The position numbers were made by a program, and so were the translations under genes. Below, piece by piece: positions 45,291 to 54,961 of a stretch of 64,000 nucleotides of DNA. Source of the DNA: Cohaesibacter marisflavi (GTDB lineage Bacteria > Pseudomonadota > Alphaproteobacteria > Rhizobiales > Cohaesibacteraceae); NCBI RefSeq assembly GCF_900115225.1, contig NZ_FOVR01000015.1, positions 1 through 64,000 on the forward strand. The letters run 5' to 3'. The notes beneath the pieces were generated by a model. The model was not told where the DNA came from. It saw only the letters and a list, made by a program, of their open reading frames with translations, and did no database searches. The stretch's first letter is position 1, and each line of letters starts with the position of its first letter.

Positions 45291-46556
45291 TTAGCCTTTT
45301 TGCGCAGCCTTGTACCAGTTGATGATCGTCCGGCGCTCTTCCGGCTCCATGAAGGTCACATTAGCCGGCGGCATGGCGTTGGTTGCGCCCGCATTGATAT
45401 AGATTTCCCGCGCAGCTCGAATAATGCGTGTCTCATTGTCGAGGTGAATGCCGCGGGGCGCAGTGCCGATGCCTTCCCACGCCACTTCGTCTGCATGGCA
45501 CATGGAGCAGCGGCTAATGACGATATCGGTCACCTCTTCAAAGCCTGCCGCATTGGCATATTTCATTTCATAATCAGAGAGCGTTTGGCTGAGTTCTTGC
45601 TCCTCATCCATATAGTCCTCATCGCTTTCATAGATGGTCGGAATGAGCGAAATCCAGACAATCGCAAGGAACAGAACAATGGTTGCCGGTATGGTCCAGT
45701 AAGGGTTGCCCTTGCGGGCATGGCGGGTGTTGAACCAATGCCGGATGGTGACACCCATCAGGAACACCAGCGCCGCGATCACCCAGTTATAGGGCGAGGC
45801 AAAGGCCAGCGGATAGTGATTGGATAGCATCAGGAAGATCACCGGCAGGGTGAGATAGTTGTTATGGGTCGAGCGCAGCTTGGCGATCTTGCCATATTTG
45901 GGGTCCGGCGTGCGGCCTGCCTTGAGGTCGGCCACCACGATCTTCTGATTGGGAATGATGATGAAGAACACATTCGCCGTCATGATGGTCGCGGTGAAGG
46001 CCCCCAGATGCAGCAGCACGGCGCGTCCGGTGAAGACATGATTATAGCCCCAGCCCATGGCCACCAGCAGCACAAACAGCAAAACCATCAAAAGCGTCGG
46101 CTTTGCATCAAGGCTTGATTTGCAGAGGAAATCATAAACCAGCCAGCCGATGGTCAGGGAACCGGCGGAAATGAGAACGGCCTGCCAGACCTCCAGCTCC
46201 ATTTTGGACTGGTCGATCAGAAACAGATTGGCTCCGGCCCAATAGGTCACCATGAGCAGCGCCGCACCGGACAGCCAGGTGGAATAGCTCTCCCATTTGA
46301 ACCAAGTCAGATGCTCGGGCATATGCTCGGGCGCAACGAGGAACTTGCGGATATGGTAGAAGCCGCCGCCATGCACCTGCCATTCTTCGCCATGGGCGCC
46401 GACCGGCAGATTGGGGGCCTTGCGCAAGCCCAGATCCAGCGCGATAAAATAAAAGCTCGATCCAATCCAGGCGATCGCGGTGATCACATGGGTCCAGCGG
46501 ACGGCAAATTCCAGCCAGGACCAGATGAGCGGTTGCAACAAGTCAAAATCAAGCAT
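45291..46556 (-). CDS. puuD: Membrane-bound urate oxidase PuuD with cytochrome c domain
   Basis: Oxidises urate to 5-hydroxyisourate in the membrane. 421 aa: about eight or nine TM helices (residues ~10-320) with conserved His and Trp (FAVRWTHVITAIAWIGSSFYF, GGGFYHIRKF), then a C-terminal periplasmic cytochrome c domain with CSMCH binding haem and a distal Met (AMPPANVTFM). Electrons probably pass to the respiratory chain, unlike cofactor-free uricase, which makes hydrogen peroxide. GGAG lies 7 nt upstream. Divergent to a LysR regulator. Confidence 0.93.
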   Translation of the reverse strand: MLDFDLLQPLIWSWLEFAVRWTHVITAIAWIGSSFYFIALDLGLRKAPNLPVGAHGEEWQVHGGGFYHIRKFLVAPEHMPEHLTWFKWESYSTWLSGAALLMVTYWAGANLFLIDQSKMELEVWQAVLISAGSLTIGWLVYDFLCKSSLDAKPTLLMVLLFVLLVAMGWGYNHVFTGRAVLLHLGAFTATIMTANVFFIIIPNQKIVVADLKAGRTPDPKYGKIAKLRSTHNNYLTLPVIFLMLSNHYPLAFASPYNWVIAALVFLMGVTIRHWFNTRHARKGNPYWTIPATIVLFLAIVWISLIPTIYESDEDYMDEEQELSQTLSDYEMKYANAAGFEEVTDIVISRCSMCHADEVAWEGIGTAPRGIHLDNETRIIRAAREIYINAGATNAMPPANVTFMEPEERRTIINWYKAAQKG

Positions 46557-46704
46557 CCCAAAACTCCAAATTCAATCTTTTGCTCCCCCTCTGGCGACCT
46601 CTATAAGGCCTTTTTGTCACTCTATTGCAGCGTCGTATTTTCTGGTATGAAGAAAAAGACTGATCAGATTCAAAAAAAACAAGAAAAAGCGATGGCCATA
46701 CGCC

Positions 46705-47634
46705 ATGTCCTATTTTGATAATATTAAAACCTTCGTTCGTGTTTTTGAACTTGGCTCCATGTCGGCTGCCGCCCGCGACCAGCGGATTTCGCCCGCCGTG
46801 GCTTCGGCCCGCATTTCACAGCTGGAAGACCATCTCAATGTGCGTCTGTTCCAGCGCACAACCCGCATGTTGACCCCGACCGAGCAGGGCAAACTGTTCT
46901 ATCCTGGCGCCTGCCGCATCCTTGAAACCATCGAGGAAGCCGAAGCGCTCGTTTCCAGTGTTACACTCAAACCGCGCGGCTCCATTCATGTGTCTGCCCC
47001 CCTTGGCATCGGGCGACGGCTGGTGGCCCCTGCCGTGCCGGACTTCAAGAAACAATTCCCGCTCATCGATGTGCGCATGCGCCTTTCAGATCGCAAGCTG
47101 GATGTGGCTGCCGAGGGACTGGACGTGGCCTTCTTCCTTGGTGTGCCTGAGGATTCCAACCTGCGGATTCGCAAGATCGCCGATTGCCGCCGTGTGCTCT
47201 GTGCCTCTCCCTCCTATATCGAAACCCATGGTGAACCAGAGAATGGTGAAGCGCTGGCCGGACCGGATCATGCCTGCCTCAATCTGCGCTATCCCGGTGC
47301 GCCGGAGTTTCAATGGCCCTTGCAGACCGAAGATGGCGTAAAGCGCTTTGCCGTATCCGGCCCGTTCGAATCAGACGACGGCGACGTGCTGACGGACTGG
47401 GCGCTGCATGGTCATGGCATCATTCTGAAGCCGGAATTTGAAGTTTTGCACTATTTACGCACCGGTCAGCTGGTACCGATCCTGACCCAGACGCCGCCAA
47501 TCCCGATCCAGATGGCCTGCCTTTATTCTCATCGTCGGCGGCAGGACCCCAAGATTCGCCTGTTTATCGACTTCATCGCAGGCCATATTCGCACAGTGCT
47601 GGCCGAGCAGGAAAAAGAACAACAGACCGACTAG
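46705..47634 (+). CDS. LysR-family transcriptional regulator
   Basis: A 309-residue regulator: N-terminal winged helix (FDNIKTFVRVFELGSMSAAARDQRISPAVASARISQLEDHLNVRLFQRTTR) and a C-terminal effector-binding domain with two alpha/beta lobes. Placed between puuD (divergent) and uraH, it is the likely local regulator of purine genes; the effector may be urate, HIU or allantoin (inference). Its ribosome binding site is weak, as is common for autoregulated LysR genes. Confidence 0.88.
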   Translation: MSYFDNIKTFVRVFELGSMSAAARDQRISPAVASARISQLEDHLNVRLFQRTTRMLTPTEQGKLFYPGACRILETIEEAEALVSSVTLKPRGSIHVSAPLGIGRRLVAPAVPDFKKQFPLIDVRMRLSDRKLDVAAEGLDVAFFLGVPEDSNLRIRKIADCRRVLCASPSYIETHGEPENGEALAGPDHACLNLRYPGAPEFQWPLQTEDGVKRFAVSGPFESDDGDVLTDWALHGHGIILKPEFEVLHYLRTGQLVPILTQTPPIPIQMACLYSHRRRQDPKIRLFIDFIAGHIRTVLAEQEKEQQTD

Positions 47635-47669
47635 CGTGAGACGCCTTCTGCCTGCGCATTCCGTACTGG

Positions 47670-48023
47670 CTAACTGCCCCGATAGGTGGAATAGCCATAG
47701 GGGGAAAGCAGCAGCGGCACATGATAGTGGCTTTCTTCGCTCATACCGAAGCGGATGGGAATAGTGTCCAGAAAGCGCGGCTCCTTCTGCATCCCCTCTG
47801 CCTCATCAAGATAGGCTCCTGCATAGAAAACAAGCTCATAGATGCCGGGTGAGAACTCTTCTCTCGGCAGGATGGCCCCATCTGTACGACCATCTTCATT
47901 GGTGATTTTGGTTGCCAGCAACGTGCGAGTCTCTCCCTCAAGCCGATAAAGCTCAATGGCCATGCCCACTGCAGGGCACCCGCGCGCCGTATCCAATATG
48001 TGGGTTGTTAGATATCCCGCCAT
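47670..48023 (-). CDS. uraH: 5-hydroxyisourate hydrolase
   Basis: A 117-residue transthyretin-related enzyme that opens HIU to OHCU. Signatures: LTTHILDTARGCPAVGMAIEL at the N-terminus with catalytic His, the R and H of the barrel, and the C-terminal YRGS that separates HIU hydrolases from transthyretins. Convergent with the LysR gene (35-nt gap), divergent from the allantoinase fusion. Confidence 0.96.
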   Translation of the reverse strand: MAGYLTTHILDTARGCPAVGMAIELYRLEGETRTLLATKITNEDGRTDGAILPREEFSPGIYELVFYAGAYLDEAEGMQKEPRFLDTIPIRFGMSEESHYHVPLLLSPYGYSTYRGS

Positions 48024-48143
48024 TTATCACCATCCTTGCTTCATCTTTTCGTTTACACGAGCGCCGGTTTGCGCCCCTCACGCATTGCGCGCAAGCATAT
48101 GGAATTGCATCATAATAGCATCCATTTTGAATACACTCCTTCA

Positions 48144-48153
48144 TTATGCATAA
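48144..48153. promoter_or_regulatory. Palindrome in the uraH-puuE divergent promoter
   Basis: TTATGCATAA is a perfect 10-bp dyad in the 213-nt gap between the two divergent genes, 83 nt before the puuE start and 120 nt before uraH. It sits where a shared regulator such as the adjacent LysR protein would act. No second copy was recognised elsewhere in the cluster. Confidence 0.35.
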
Positions 48154-48236
48154 ATACCTATCGGAATTTCAAGAAAATGTGATCATATTTTAATGCTATA
48201 GAAGGAAATGGAATTAAGGAGCCGCAAGGAACCAAA

Positions 48237-49676
48237 ATGAATAAGACGTCGACACGATATTTGCGCAATATGTCCGGCTACGGACCAACCCCACCCGCAG
48301 CCCGCTGGCCCAGCGGCGCAAAGATTGCCGTGCAATTTGTGATCAACTATGAAGAAGGCGGTGAAAACTGCATTCTTCATGGCGATGCAGCTTCCGAAGC
48401 ATTCCTATCTGAAATCGTGGGTGCAGCCCAATGGCCCGGCCAGCGTCATTGGAACATGGAATCCATCTATGAATATGGCGCGCGCGCTGGCTTCTGGCGC
48501 CTTCATCGCCTGTTCACCTCCATGGGCATTCCAGCCACAGTTTATGGTGTGGCTTCAGCTTTGGCACGCAGCCCCGAGCAAGTCGCAGCCATGCAGGAAG
48601 CCGACTGGGAAATTGCCAGCCACGGCCTGAAGTGGATCGAGTATAAAGACGCCGACCCGGAAAACGAAAAAGCCGACATGCTGGAGGCCATTCGTCTGCA
48701 TGAGGAGGTCACGGGCGCCAAACCTCTCGGTTGGTATACGGGCCGTTGCTCGGACAACACCGTGACGCTCGCCAGCGAGATTGGCATCTTCGATTATATC
48801 TCCGATATCTATGACGATGATCTGCCTTACTGGATTGAGGCGGGAGAGCGGGACCAGCTTTTGATCCCCTATACGCTCGACTGCAACGACATGCGCTTTG
48901 CAACGGCGCAAGGCTTCAACTCCGGCGACCAGTATTTTGCCTATCTCAAGGACACGTTCGATTGCCTTTATGAGGAAGGCGAGGCCGGAACACCCAAGAT
49001 GATGAATATCGGCCTGCATTGTCGCCTCGTGGGGCGGCCAGGACGGGTCATGGCGCTCAAGCGTTTCATGGAGTATGCGCAGTCGAAAGGCGATGTCTGG
49101 TTTGCCCGCCGCATCGATATTGCCCGCCATTGGCAAGAGGCCCATCCACCCGTTCGCTTCGAACGCCCCAGCCAGATGGACGAAACCCGCTTTGTCTCTC
49201 TTTACGGCGGCATCTTTGAGCATAGCCCATGGATCGCCGAGCGCGCCTTTGCCCTTGAGCTTGGCCCTAGTCATGATACGGCCGTCGGCCTGCACAGCGC
49301 GCTCTGCCGCGCCTTCCGCGCGTCTTCGAAAGAAGAAAAGCTGTCGGTTCTCAAGGCTCATCCGGATCTGGCAGGCAAACTGGCCGCAGCCAAGCAATTG
49401 ACAGCAGACTCCACCTCTGAACAGGCCAGCGCCGGGCTTGATGTGCTTTCCGACGAAGAGCGTGCCCAGTTCATGGCCATGAACAAGACCTATATGGACA
49501 AACATGGCTTTCCTTTCATCATCGCCGTGCGCGACCATGACAAGGCCAGCATCCTTGAGGCCTTTACCCAGCGCATCGAGAATGACAGCGACACCGAATT
49601 TGCCACCGCTTGCAAACAGGTCGAGCGCATCGCCTTCTATCGCGTGAGCGATAGCCTTACAGGAGGCGCGCGATGA
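48237..49676 (+). CDS. puuE: Allantoinase (PuuE type) fused to OHCU decarboxylase
   Basis: Bifunctional enzyme of 479 aa. Residues 1-~310 are a polysaccharide-deacetylase-like, cofactor-free PuuE allantoinase (INYEEGGENCILHGD, WEIASHGLKWIEY, NIGLHCRLVGRPGR). Residues ~314-475 are the OHCU decarboxylase (FVSLYGGIFEHSPWIAERAF, KAHPDLAGKLA with the catalytic His, KHGFPFIIAVRD). It thus catalyses OHCU to S-allantoin and allantoin to allantoate, two consecutive steps, following UraH in the pathway. AAGGA lies 6 nt upstream. Overlaps allA by 4 nt. Confidence 0.95.
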   Translation: MNKTSTRYLRNMSGYGPTPPAARWPSGAKIAVQFVINYEEGGENCILHGDAASEAFLSEIVGAAQWPGQRHWNMESIYEYGARAGFWRLHRLFTSMGIPATVYGVASALARSPEQVAAMQEADWEIASHGLKWIEYKDADPENEKADMLEAIRLHEEVTGAKPLGWYTGRCSDNTVTLASEIGIFDYISDIYDDDLPYWIEAGERDQLLIPYTLDCNDMRFATAQGFNSGDQYFAYLKDTFDCLYEEGEAGTPKMMNIGLHCRLVGRPGRVMALKRFMEYAQSKGDVWFARRIDIARHWQEAHPPVRFERPSQMDETRFVSLYGGIFEHSPWIAERAFALELGPSHDTAVGLHSALCRAFRASSKEEKLSVLKAHPDLAGKLAAAKQLTADSTSEQASAGLDVLSDEERAQFMAMNKTYMDKHGFPFIIAVRDHDKASILEAFTQRIENDSDTEFATACKQVERIAFYRVSDSLTGGAR

Positions 49677-50209
49677 GCGATGAGGCCATCATGATTGCTC
49701 CGCTGAGCGCGGAAGCCTTCGCACCCTTTGGTGATATTCTGGAGGCGAACGGCGCCCCCACGAAGATCATCAATCAGGGTTTTTGCGGGCGCTATCATGA
49801 TCTGGCCGAGCTGGATTTTGTTGCCAGCGGAGATGAGGACGGTCGCGCTGGTATTTCGCTGTTTGATGCCCAGCCGCGGTCCCTTCCCTATTGCCTCGAG
49901 ATGGTCGAGCGCCATCCGCTCGGCTCACAAGCCTTCCTGCCCATGAGCATGAATGCCTTTCTGGTGATCGTGGCGCCTGATGAAGGGGGCAAGCCCGGCA
50001 GGCCACTGGCCTTTGAAACAAACCCCGGACAGGGCATTAATTTTTACCGCAATGTCTGGCATGGCGTGCTGACGCCGCTCAAGGCACCGGGGCTCTTTGC
50101 CGTGGTCGACCGGATCGGTAACGCGGACAATCTTGAAGAATACTGGTTCGAGGAACCCTATTGGGTGGCCACGAGCCCAAAGACAAAAAAACAGAAGCAA
50201 TCAAAATAA
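49673..50209 (+). CDS. allA: Ureidoglycolate lyase
   Basis: Cupin-fold enzyme of 178 aa that splits ureidoglycolate into glyoxylate and urea. Motifs: IAPLSAEAFAPFGDILE, HPLGSQAFLPMSMNAFLVIVAPDE and GQGINFYRNVWHGVLTPL with metal or substrate His. ATGA overlap with the fusion gene. Its urea product is the substrate of the urease encoded 5 kb away, and glyoxylate is that of GlcB. Confidence 0.94.
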   Translation: MSDEAIMIAPLSAEAFAPFGDILEANGAPTKIINQGFCGRYHDLAELDFVASGDEDGRAGISLFDAQPRSLPYCLEMVERHPLGSQAFLPMSMNAFLVIVAPDEGGKPGRPLAFETNPGQGINFYRNVWHGVLTPLKAPGLFAVVDRIGNADNLEEYWFEEPYWVATSPKTKKQKQSK

Positions 50210-50257
50210 TAAGACAAGAAGTCACCGGAGGAAAGACAACATCCGTTGAGGGGTAAC

Positions 50258-51688
50258 ATGATGAAGAACAGTTCAATCGGCACTCCGGAGCAGCTCCGGG
50301 ATCCAAATTACACACCACCATTGCTCAAGGCCATTCCTTTGGGCATCCAGCATGTTCTGGCGATGTTCATCGCCAACGTGACGCCCGCGATCATCGTCGC
50401 AGGGGCTGCCGGCTTTGGCTTTGGCTCAAACAGCCCGGACTTTCCAGAGCTGCTTTACATGATCCAGATGTCCATGCTGATTGCTGGCGTGGCAACCCTG
50501 CTGCAAACCATCACGCTTGGGCCTGTGGGCGCGGCGCTGCCTGTAGTTCAGGGCACCAGCTTTGCCTTCCTGCCCGTGATGATTCCACTGGTTGCTGGCA
50601 AGGGCATTGATGGCATGGCGGCGCTCTATACGGGCATTTTCGTCGGCGGCCTGTTTCATGCCTTCCTTGGCCTGTTCATCGGCAAGATCCGCTTTGCCCT
50701 GCCGCCATTGGTCACGGGCCTTGTGGTCATGATGATCGGTCTGGCACTGATCAAGGTCGGCATTCAATATTCTGCAGGTGGCGCCCATATGGTTGGCAAG
50801 CCTGAATTCGGCACGCTCACCAGCTGGGCCTGTGCTGCGGTTGTGATCCTCGTCACGCTCGGCCTTAAATTCTATGCGCGTGGCATGTGGGCCATTTCGG
50901 CCGTTCTTCTCGGCCTCATTGCCGGTTATGTCTTTGCCATCGGCATTGGCAAACTGTCTCCAGCCGCCATTGCCGGCTCCTGGAACAATGCTTCCGCCTT
51001 CGCTCTGCCGATGCCGTTCAAATATGGCTTTGAAATGTCCTTTGCTGCCATCATCGGTTTCTGTCTGATGGCTGTTGTTTCCGCCATTGAAACCGTGGGC
51101 GATGTCTCCGGCATTACCAAGGGTGGTGCTGGCCGTGAAGCAACCGACAAGGAAATCGCCGGTGCAACTTATGCCGACGGTCTGGGCACAGCTGTGGCCG
51201 GTATCTTCGGTGGACTGCCAAACACCTCCTTCTCACAGAATGTGGGTCTGGTTGCCATCACCGGCGTCATGAGCCGCCATGTGGTCACCTTCGGTGCGAT
51301 CTTCCTGATCATCTGCGGCCTCGTCCCGAAAGTGGGCAGCCTCATCCGCACCATTCCGATTGAAGTGCTCGGCGGCGGCGTTGTCGTGATGTTCGGCATG
51401 GTCGTGGCGTCCGGTATCTCCATGCTGGCTGACGTCAACTGGAACCGCCGCAACATGGTGATCTTCGCCATTGCCTTGTCTGTTGGTCTGGGTCTGCAGT
51501 TGGAGCCAAGCGCCTTGCAATATGTTCCAGGCACCCTGAAGGTGCTGCTGACCTCTGGTCTGTTGCCTGCGGCTCTGATTGCTGTCGTGCTCAATCTGAT
51601 CCTGCCAGAAGAGCTGGCTGCGGAATCCACCGAAGAGGTCTCCGGTGGCATGGCCGGTCACAATCCGGAAGTTCAGCCCGGCGAGTGA
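50258..51688 (+). CDS. Nucleobase:cation symporter-2, xanthine/urate permease
   Basis: An inner-membrane purine transporter of 476 aa with 12-14 TM helices. The NCS2 signature is clear (SFSQNVGLVAITGVMSR; also PVVQGTSFAFLP and the MAVVSAIETVGDVSGIT helix with its conserved Glu). GAGGGG precedes ATG 50258; a TTG four codons upstream is less likely. In the allA operon, it most likely imports xanthine or urate as feedstock. Confidence 0.93.
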   Translation: MMKNSSIGTPEQLRDPNYTPPLLKAIPLGIQHVLAMFIANVTPAIIVAGAAGFGFGSNSPDFPELLYMIQMSMLIAGVATLLQTITLGPVGAALPVVQGTSFAFLPVMIPLVAGKGIDGMAALYTGIFVGGLFHAFLGLFIGKIRFALPPLVTGLVVMMIGLALIKVGIQYSAGGAHMVGKPEFGTLTSWACAAVVILVTLGLKFYARGMWAISAVLLGLIAGYVFAIGIGKLSPAAIAGSWNNASAFALPMPFKYGFEMSFAAIIGFCLMAVVSAIETVGDVSGITKGGAGREATDKEIAGATYADGLGTAVAGIFGGLPNTSFSQNVGLVAITGVMSRHVVTFGAIFLIICGLVPKVGSLIRTIPIEVLGGGVVVMFGMVVASGISMLADVNWNRRNMVIFAIALSVGLGLQLEPSALQYVPGTLKVLLTSGLLPAALIAVVLNLILPEELAAESTEEVSGGMAGHNPEVQPGE

Positions 51689-51713
51689 TCGCAACATTTG
51701 AATATTGAAAATC

Positions 51714-51743
51714 AAAAGCCCGCCGAGATCTCGGTGGGCTTTT
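51714..51743. terminator. Bidirectional terminator between the permease and xdhC
   Basis: A 30-nt near-perfect palindrome (AAAAGCCCGCC.../...GGTGGGCTTTT) with T6 on the plus side. It lies between convergent genes and can serve both. Confidence 0.92.
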
Positions 51744-51771
51744 TTATTGCCTTGATGATGCCGTGGGAATT

Positions 51772-52608
51772 TCAGGGCTGCTCGGACTGAGACTCTTCAC
51801 TCAGCTTTGCGGGCAACAGAACGGTGAGCAGTTCGGCGGCGACCATGGCCGCAATCACCTCTGGCCTCTTGTCGCGGACCATCTCATGCGCCCCGATGGG
51901 GCAGATCAGTGCGGCAAGCCGGTTTGCAGCAAGAGTTGGCTCTTCGCGCTTCAGCCAATGGCTGAAGGTGGCCCGCTTGCTCTTGGACCCGATCATGCCG
52001 ACATAGGCCGCGTCCTTGCGCCCAAGCGCTTCACGAGCCAGCAGGAAATCAAGGGCATGATCATGGGTCAGGATCAGATAGGCGCTCGCCGGCGGAGCCG
52101 TGCGAATCTCTGCTTCGGGCAGGGCCGCGAGGCGTTGCTCTACGGGCACATCCACCAACGCCAATTCCTCTGCGCGGCTATCGATGAGGATTGGCTTTAC
52201 GGGGATAAGGTGCAGCGCCCTTGCAAGCGCGCGCCCCACATGCCCGGCACCAAAGATATAGACATGGGGCTGGGCTTCCCGTTGCCGTTGTTCGGAAGCG
52301 ATTTCGTCCGCTTTCAGCGCCTCATCCATCTGCGTGAAATGGAGCGACACCGCCCCTCCGCAGCATTGACCGATTTCGGGGCCAAGCGGCACATCCATCT
52401 GTTTGTTCGCTTCACCACGGGTCAGCATACGCCGGGCTTCATCAATGGCGATATATTCCAGCTGACCGCCACCGATGGTGCCATGCAAACCACCCGCAGA
52501 CACATAAAGCGATGCACCGGCTTCGCGCGGCGTGGAGCCCTTGATCGCGCCAAGGGAAACTTTCACCACTCTCGCAGCCTCAAGGAAATGCGCCAGCCCC
52601 TTAGCCAT
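51772..52608 (-). CDS. xdhC: Xanthine dehydrogenase accessory protein XdhC
   Basis: A 278-residue chaperone that sulphurates and inserts the molybdenum cofactor. XdhC_CoxI N-terminal domain (GSTPREAGASLYVSAGGLHGTIGGGQLEYIAI) and Rossmann C-terminal domain (VYIFGAGHVGRALARALH). Third gene of xdhABC, overlapping xdhB by 8 nt. Confidence 0.95.
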   Translation of the reverse strand: MAKGLAHFLEAARVVKVSLGAIKGSTPREAGASLYVSAGGLHGTIGGGQLEYIAIDEARRMLTRGEANKQMDVPLGPEIGQCCGGAVSLHFTQMDEALKADEIASEQRQREAQPHVYIFGAGHVGRALARALHLIPVKPILIDSRAEELALVDVPVEQRLAALPEAEIRTAPPASAYLILTHDHALDFLLAREALGRKDAAYVGMIGSKSKRATFSHWLKREEPTLAANRLAALICPIGAHEMVRDKRPEVIAAMVAAELLTVLLPAKLSEESQSEQP

Positions 52609-54961
52609 CGCAGCGCCCCTTTTCCATCAGCTTGTCGATGGCCAACAAAACACGCTCCGGCGTTGCGGGCGTATCCAGCCTTGGACAGATTTTATAATCG
52701 GCCACGCTGGCCACAGCCATGGAAAGAGCTTCCAGCACGGAAATCGCTAACATGAAGGGCGGTTCGCCTACCGCCTTGGAGCGTTTGATTGTGCGTTCGG
52801 CATTCTGGGACCACTCGGCCAGTTCAACATTGAAAATACGAGGAATATCGCTGGCCAACGGGATCTTGTAGGTGCTGGGCGCATGGGTTCTGAGCCGCCC
52901 GTCCTTGTCCCACCAAAGCTCCTCGGTGGTCAGCCAGCCCATGCCTTGCACGAAGGCGCCTTCCACCTGTCCCTGATCCAGTATCGGGTTAAGCGACTTG
53001 CCCACATCATGGATGATATCGGTGCGATCAATGACATATTCCCCCGTCAGGCGATTGACGGTCACTTCCGAAACCGCTGCACCATAGGCGAAATAGAAGA
53101 AAGGCCGTCCCTGCCCCTTGTCCCGATCCCAATGGATCTTGGGAGTCTTGTAAAAACCGGCGGCGGAAAGATGCACGCGCGCCAGATAGGCCTGCTTGAT
53201 GACTTCATCAAACGAGAGAAGCTTTTCACCGATCTTCACCCGGTTGGGCAGAAAGGCAATCTCATCCTCTGCCACATCCCATTTCTCGCAGAGAAAGGCC
53301 ACCAGCCGCCCCTTGATCTGATTGACCGCATCAAGCGCGGCCATACCATTGAGATCTGAGCCGGACGAGGCCGCCGTGGCGGATGTGTTGGGCACCTTTT
53401 CGGTGGTCGTGCTGGTGATCTTGATCCGCTCGATGTCAACCTGAAAGGCATCGGCCACCACCTGTGCCACCTTGGTGTTGAGCCCCTGCCCCATCTCCGT
53501 GCCGCCATGGTTGAGCTGGATCGAGCCGTCGGAATAGACGTGAATGAGGCTGCCGGCCTGATTGAAGTGGGTGGCGGTAAAAGAAATGCCGAATTTGACC
53601 GGTGTCAGCGCCAGCCCCTTGCGACAAAGCCCGTGGCTGGCGTTGGCCTTGGCGTTATAGGTCAGAATATCGACGCGGCGGGCCTGATAGTCGGACTTGG
53701 CCTCCATCTCCTCGATGAGGCGCGGCAGGATATTGTCTTCCACCTGCTGATGGTAGGGCGTCAGATCCCGACCGGCATCGCCATAGAAATTGGCCTTGCG
53801 CACTTCCAGCGGATCCTTGCCCAGTGCGAAGGCGATTTCCTCGATCATCCGCTCGGCAACGACCACCCCTTGCGGCCCCCCAAAGCCACGAAAGGCGGTG
53901 TTGGACACGGTGTTGGTTTTCATCGGATGAGAGCGCAGCAGCACATTGGGGTAGAAATAGGCGTTGTCGGCGTGGAACAGCGCACGATCCGTCACCGGAC
54001 CGGACAGGTCGGCGGCATATCCACAGCGCGCCATAAAATCGCCCTCCACGGCAGCAATCACTCCGTCCTCATCAAAGGCAACATCATAGTCGACGACAAA
54101 ATCATGGCGCTTGCCGGTGGCCGTCATGTCATCATCCCGATCCGGGCGGATCTTGACCGGTTGGCCAAATTTGCGTGCGGCAAGGGCAGCGACAACACAG
54201 AAGATATTCATCTGCGATTCTTTGCCGCCAAAGCCACCGCCAAGGCGTCGCACCTCAACCGTCACGGAATGGGACGGGATACCGAGCACCTGCGCAACCA
54301 TATGCTGGGCTTCGCTTGGATGCTGGGTAGAGGTGCGGATGAGCATATCCTCATCTTCCCCGGGAAGGGCAAAGGCAATCTGGCCTTCCAGATACATATG
54401 ATCCTGCCCACCGATCCGCATCTGGCCCTTGATCCGGTTGGTAGCTCCGGCAAACCCCTTGATCACATCGCCCCGCTCCAGCTTGAGCGGCTTGGCAACA
54501 TAGGGATATCCGGCTTCTTTGGCCTCAAGCGCGTCTATCTGTGCAGGTAGGGGCTCACAGGTTATCTTGGCTTCCCTCGCAGCCCTGCGTGCTTCAGCTC
54601 GTGAGCGGGCGACCACGGCAAACAGGGGCTGACCGAGAAACTCGATCTCATCGGTGGGGAACACCGGTTCATCATCCAGATGGTTGGCGCTGATGTCATT
54701 ATAGCCCGGAGCAATGATATCCTTGGCGGTGATTACTCCAACCACACCTTCCATGGCTAGACAGGCGTTCAAATCGATATCGACAAGCTTGGCGTGCGCT
54801 ACATCGCTCAAGCCCAGATAGGCATGCAATGTGCCAATGGGTTCACGGGTGTCATCGGTATAGTCGGCCTGTCCGCTGACATGCTTTTGCGCCGATTCAT
54901 GGGGGAGATTCTTATGCACTTGTCCGCGGATTGCGTCTTCGGTCTTGATATCCTGTTTCAT
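52601..54961 (-). CDS. xdhB: Xanthine dehydrogenase molybdopterin-binding subunit
   Basis: A 786-residue large subunit holding the molybdenum centre. Features: HVSGQADYTDD start, GQDHMYLEGQ, RRLGGGFGGKE, TAFRGFGGPQG, GGTEMGQGLNTK, SGSDLNG, and the catalytic Glu in AVGEPPFML. Converts hypoxanthine and xanthine to urate. Overlaps xdhA by 4 nt. Confidence 0.96.
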   Translation of the reverse strand: MKQDIKTEDAIRGQVHKNLPHESAQKHVSGQADYTDDTREPIGTLHAYLGLSDVAHAKLVDIDLNACLAMEGVVGVITAKDIIAPGYNDISANHLDDEPVFPTDEIEFLGQPLFAVVARSRAEARRAAREAKITCEPLPAQIDALEAKEAGYPYVAKPLKLERGDVIKGFAGATNRIKGQMRIGGQDHMYLEGQIAFALPGEDEDMLIRTSTQHPSEAQHMVAQVLGIPSHSVTVEVRRLGGGFGGKESQMNIFCVVAALAARKFGQPVKIRPDRDDDMTATGKRHDFVVDYDVAFDEDGVIAAVEGDFMARCGYAADLSGPVTDRALFHADNAYFYPNVLLRSHPMKTNTVSNTAFRGFGGPQGVVVAERMIEEIAFALGKDPLEVRKANFYGDAGRDLTPYHQQVEDNILPRLIEEMEAKSDYQARRVDILTYNAKANASHGLCRKGLALTPVKFGISFTATHFNQAGSLIHVYSDGSIQLNHGGTEMGQGLNTKVAQVVADAFQVDIERIKITSTTTEKVPNTSATAASSGSDLNGMAALDAVNQIKGRLVAFLCEKWDVAEDEIAFLPNRVKIGEKLLSFDEVIKQAYLARVHLSAAGFYKTPKIHWDRDKGQGRPFFYFAYGAAVSEVTVNRLTGEYVIDRTDIIHDVGKSLNPILDQGQVEGAFVQGMGWLTTEELWWDKDGRLRTHAPSTYKIPLASDIPRIFNVELAEWSQNAERTIKRSKAVGEPPFMLAISVLEALSMAVASVADYKICPRLDTPATPERVLLAIDKLMEKGRCDG

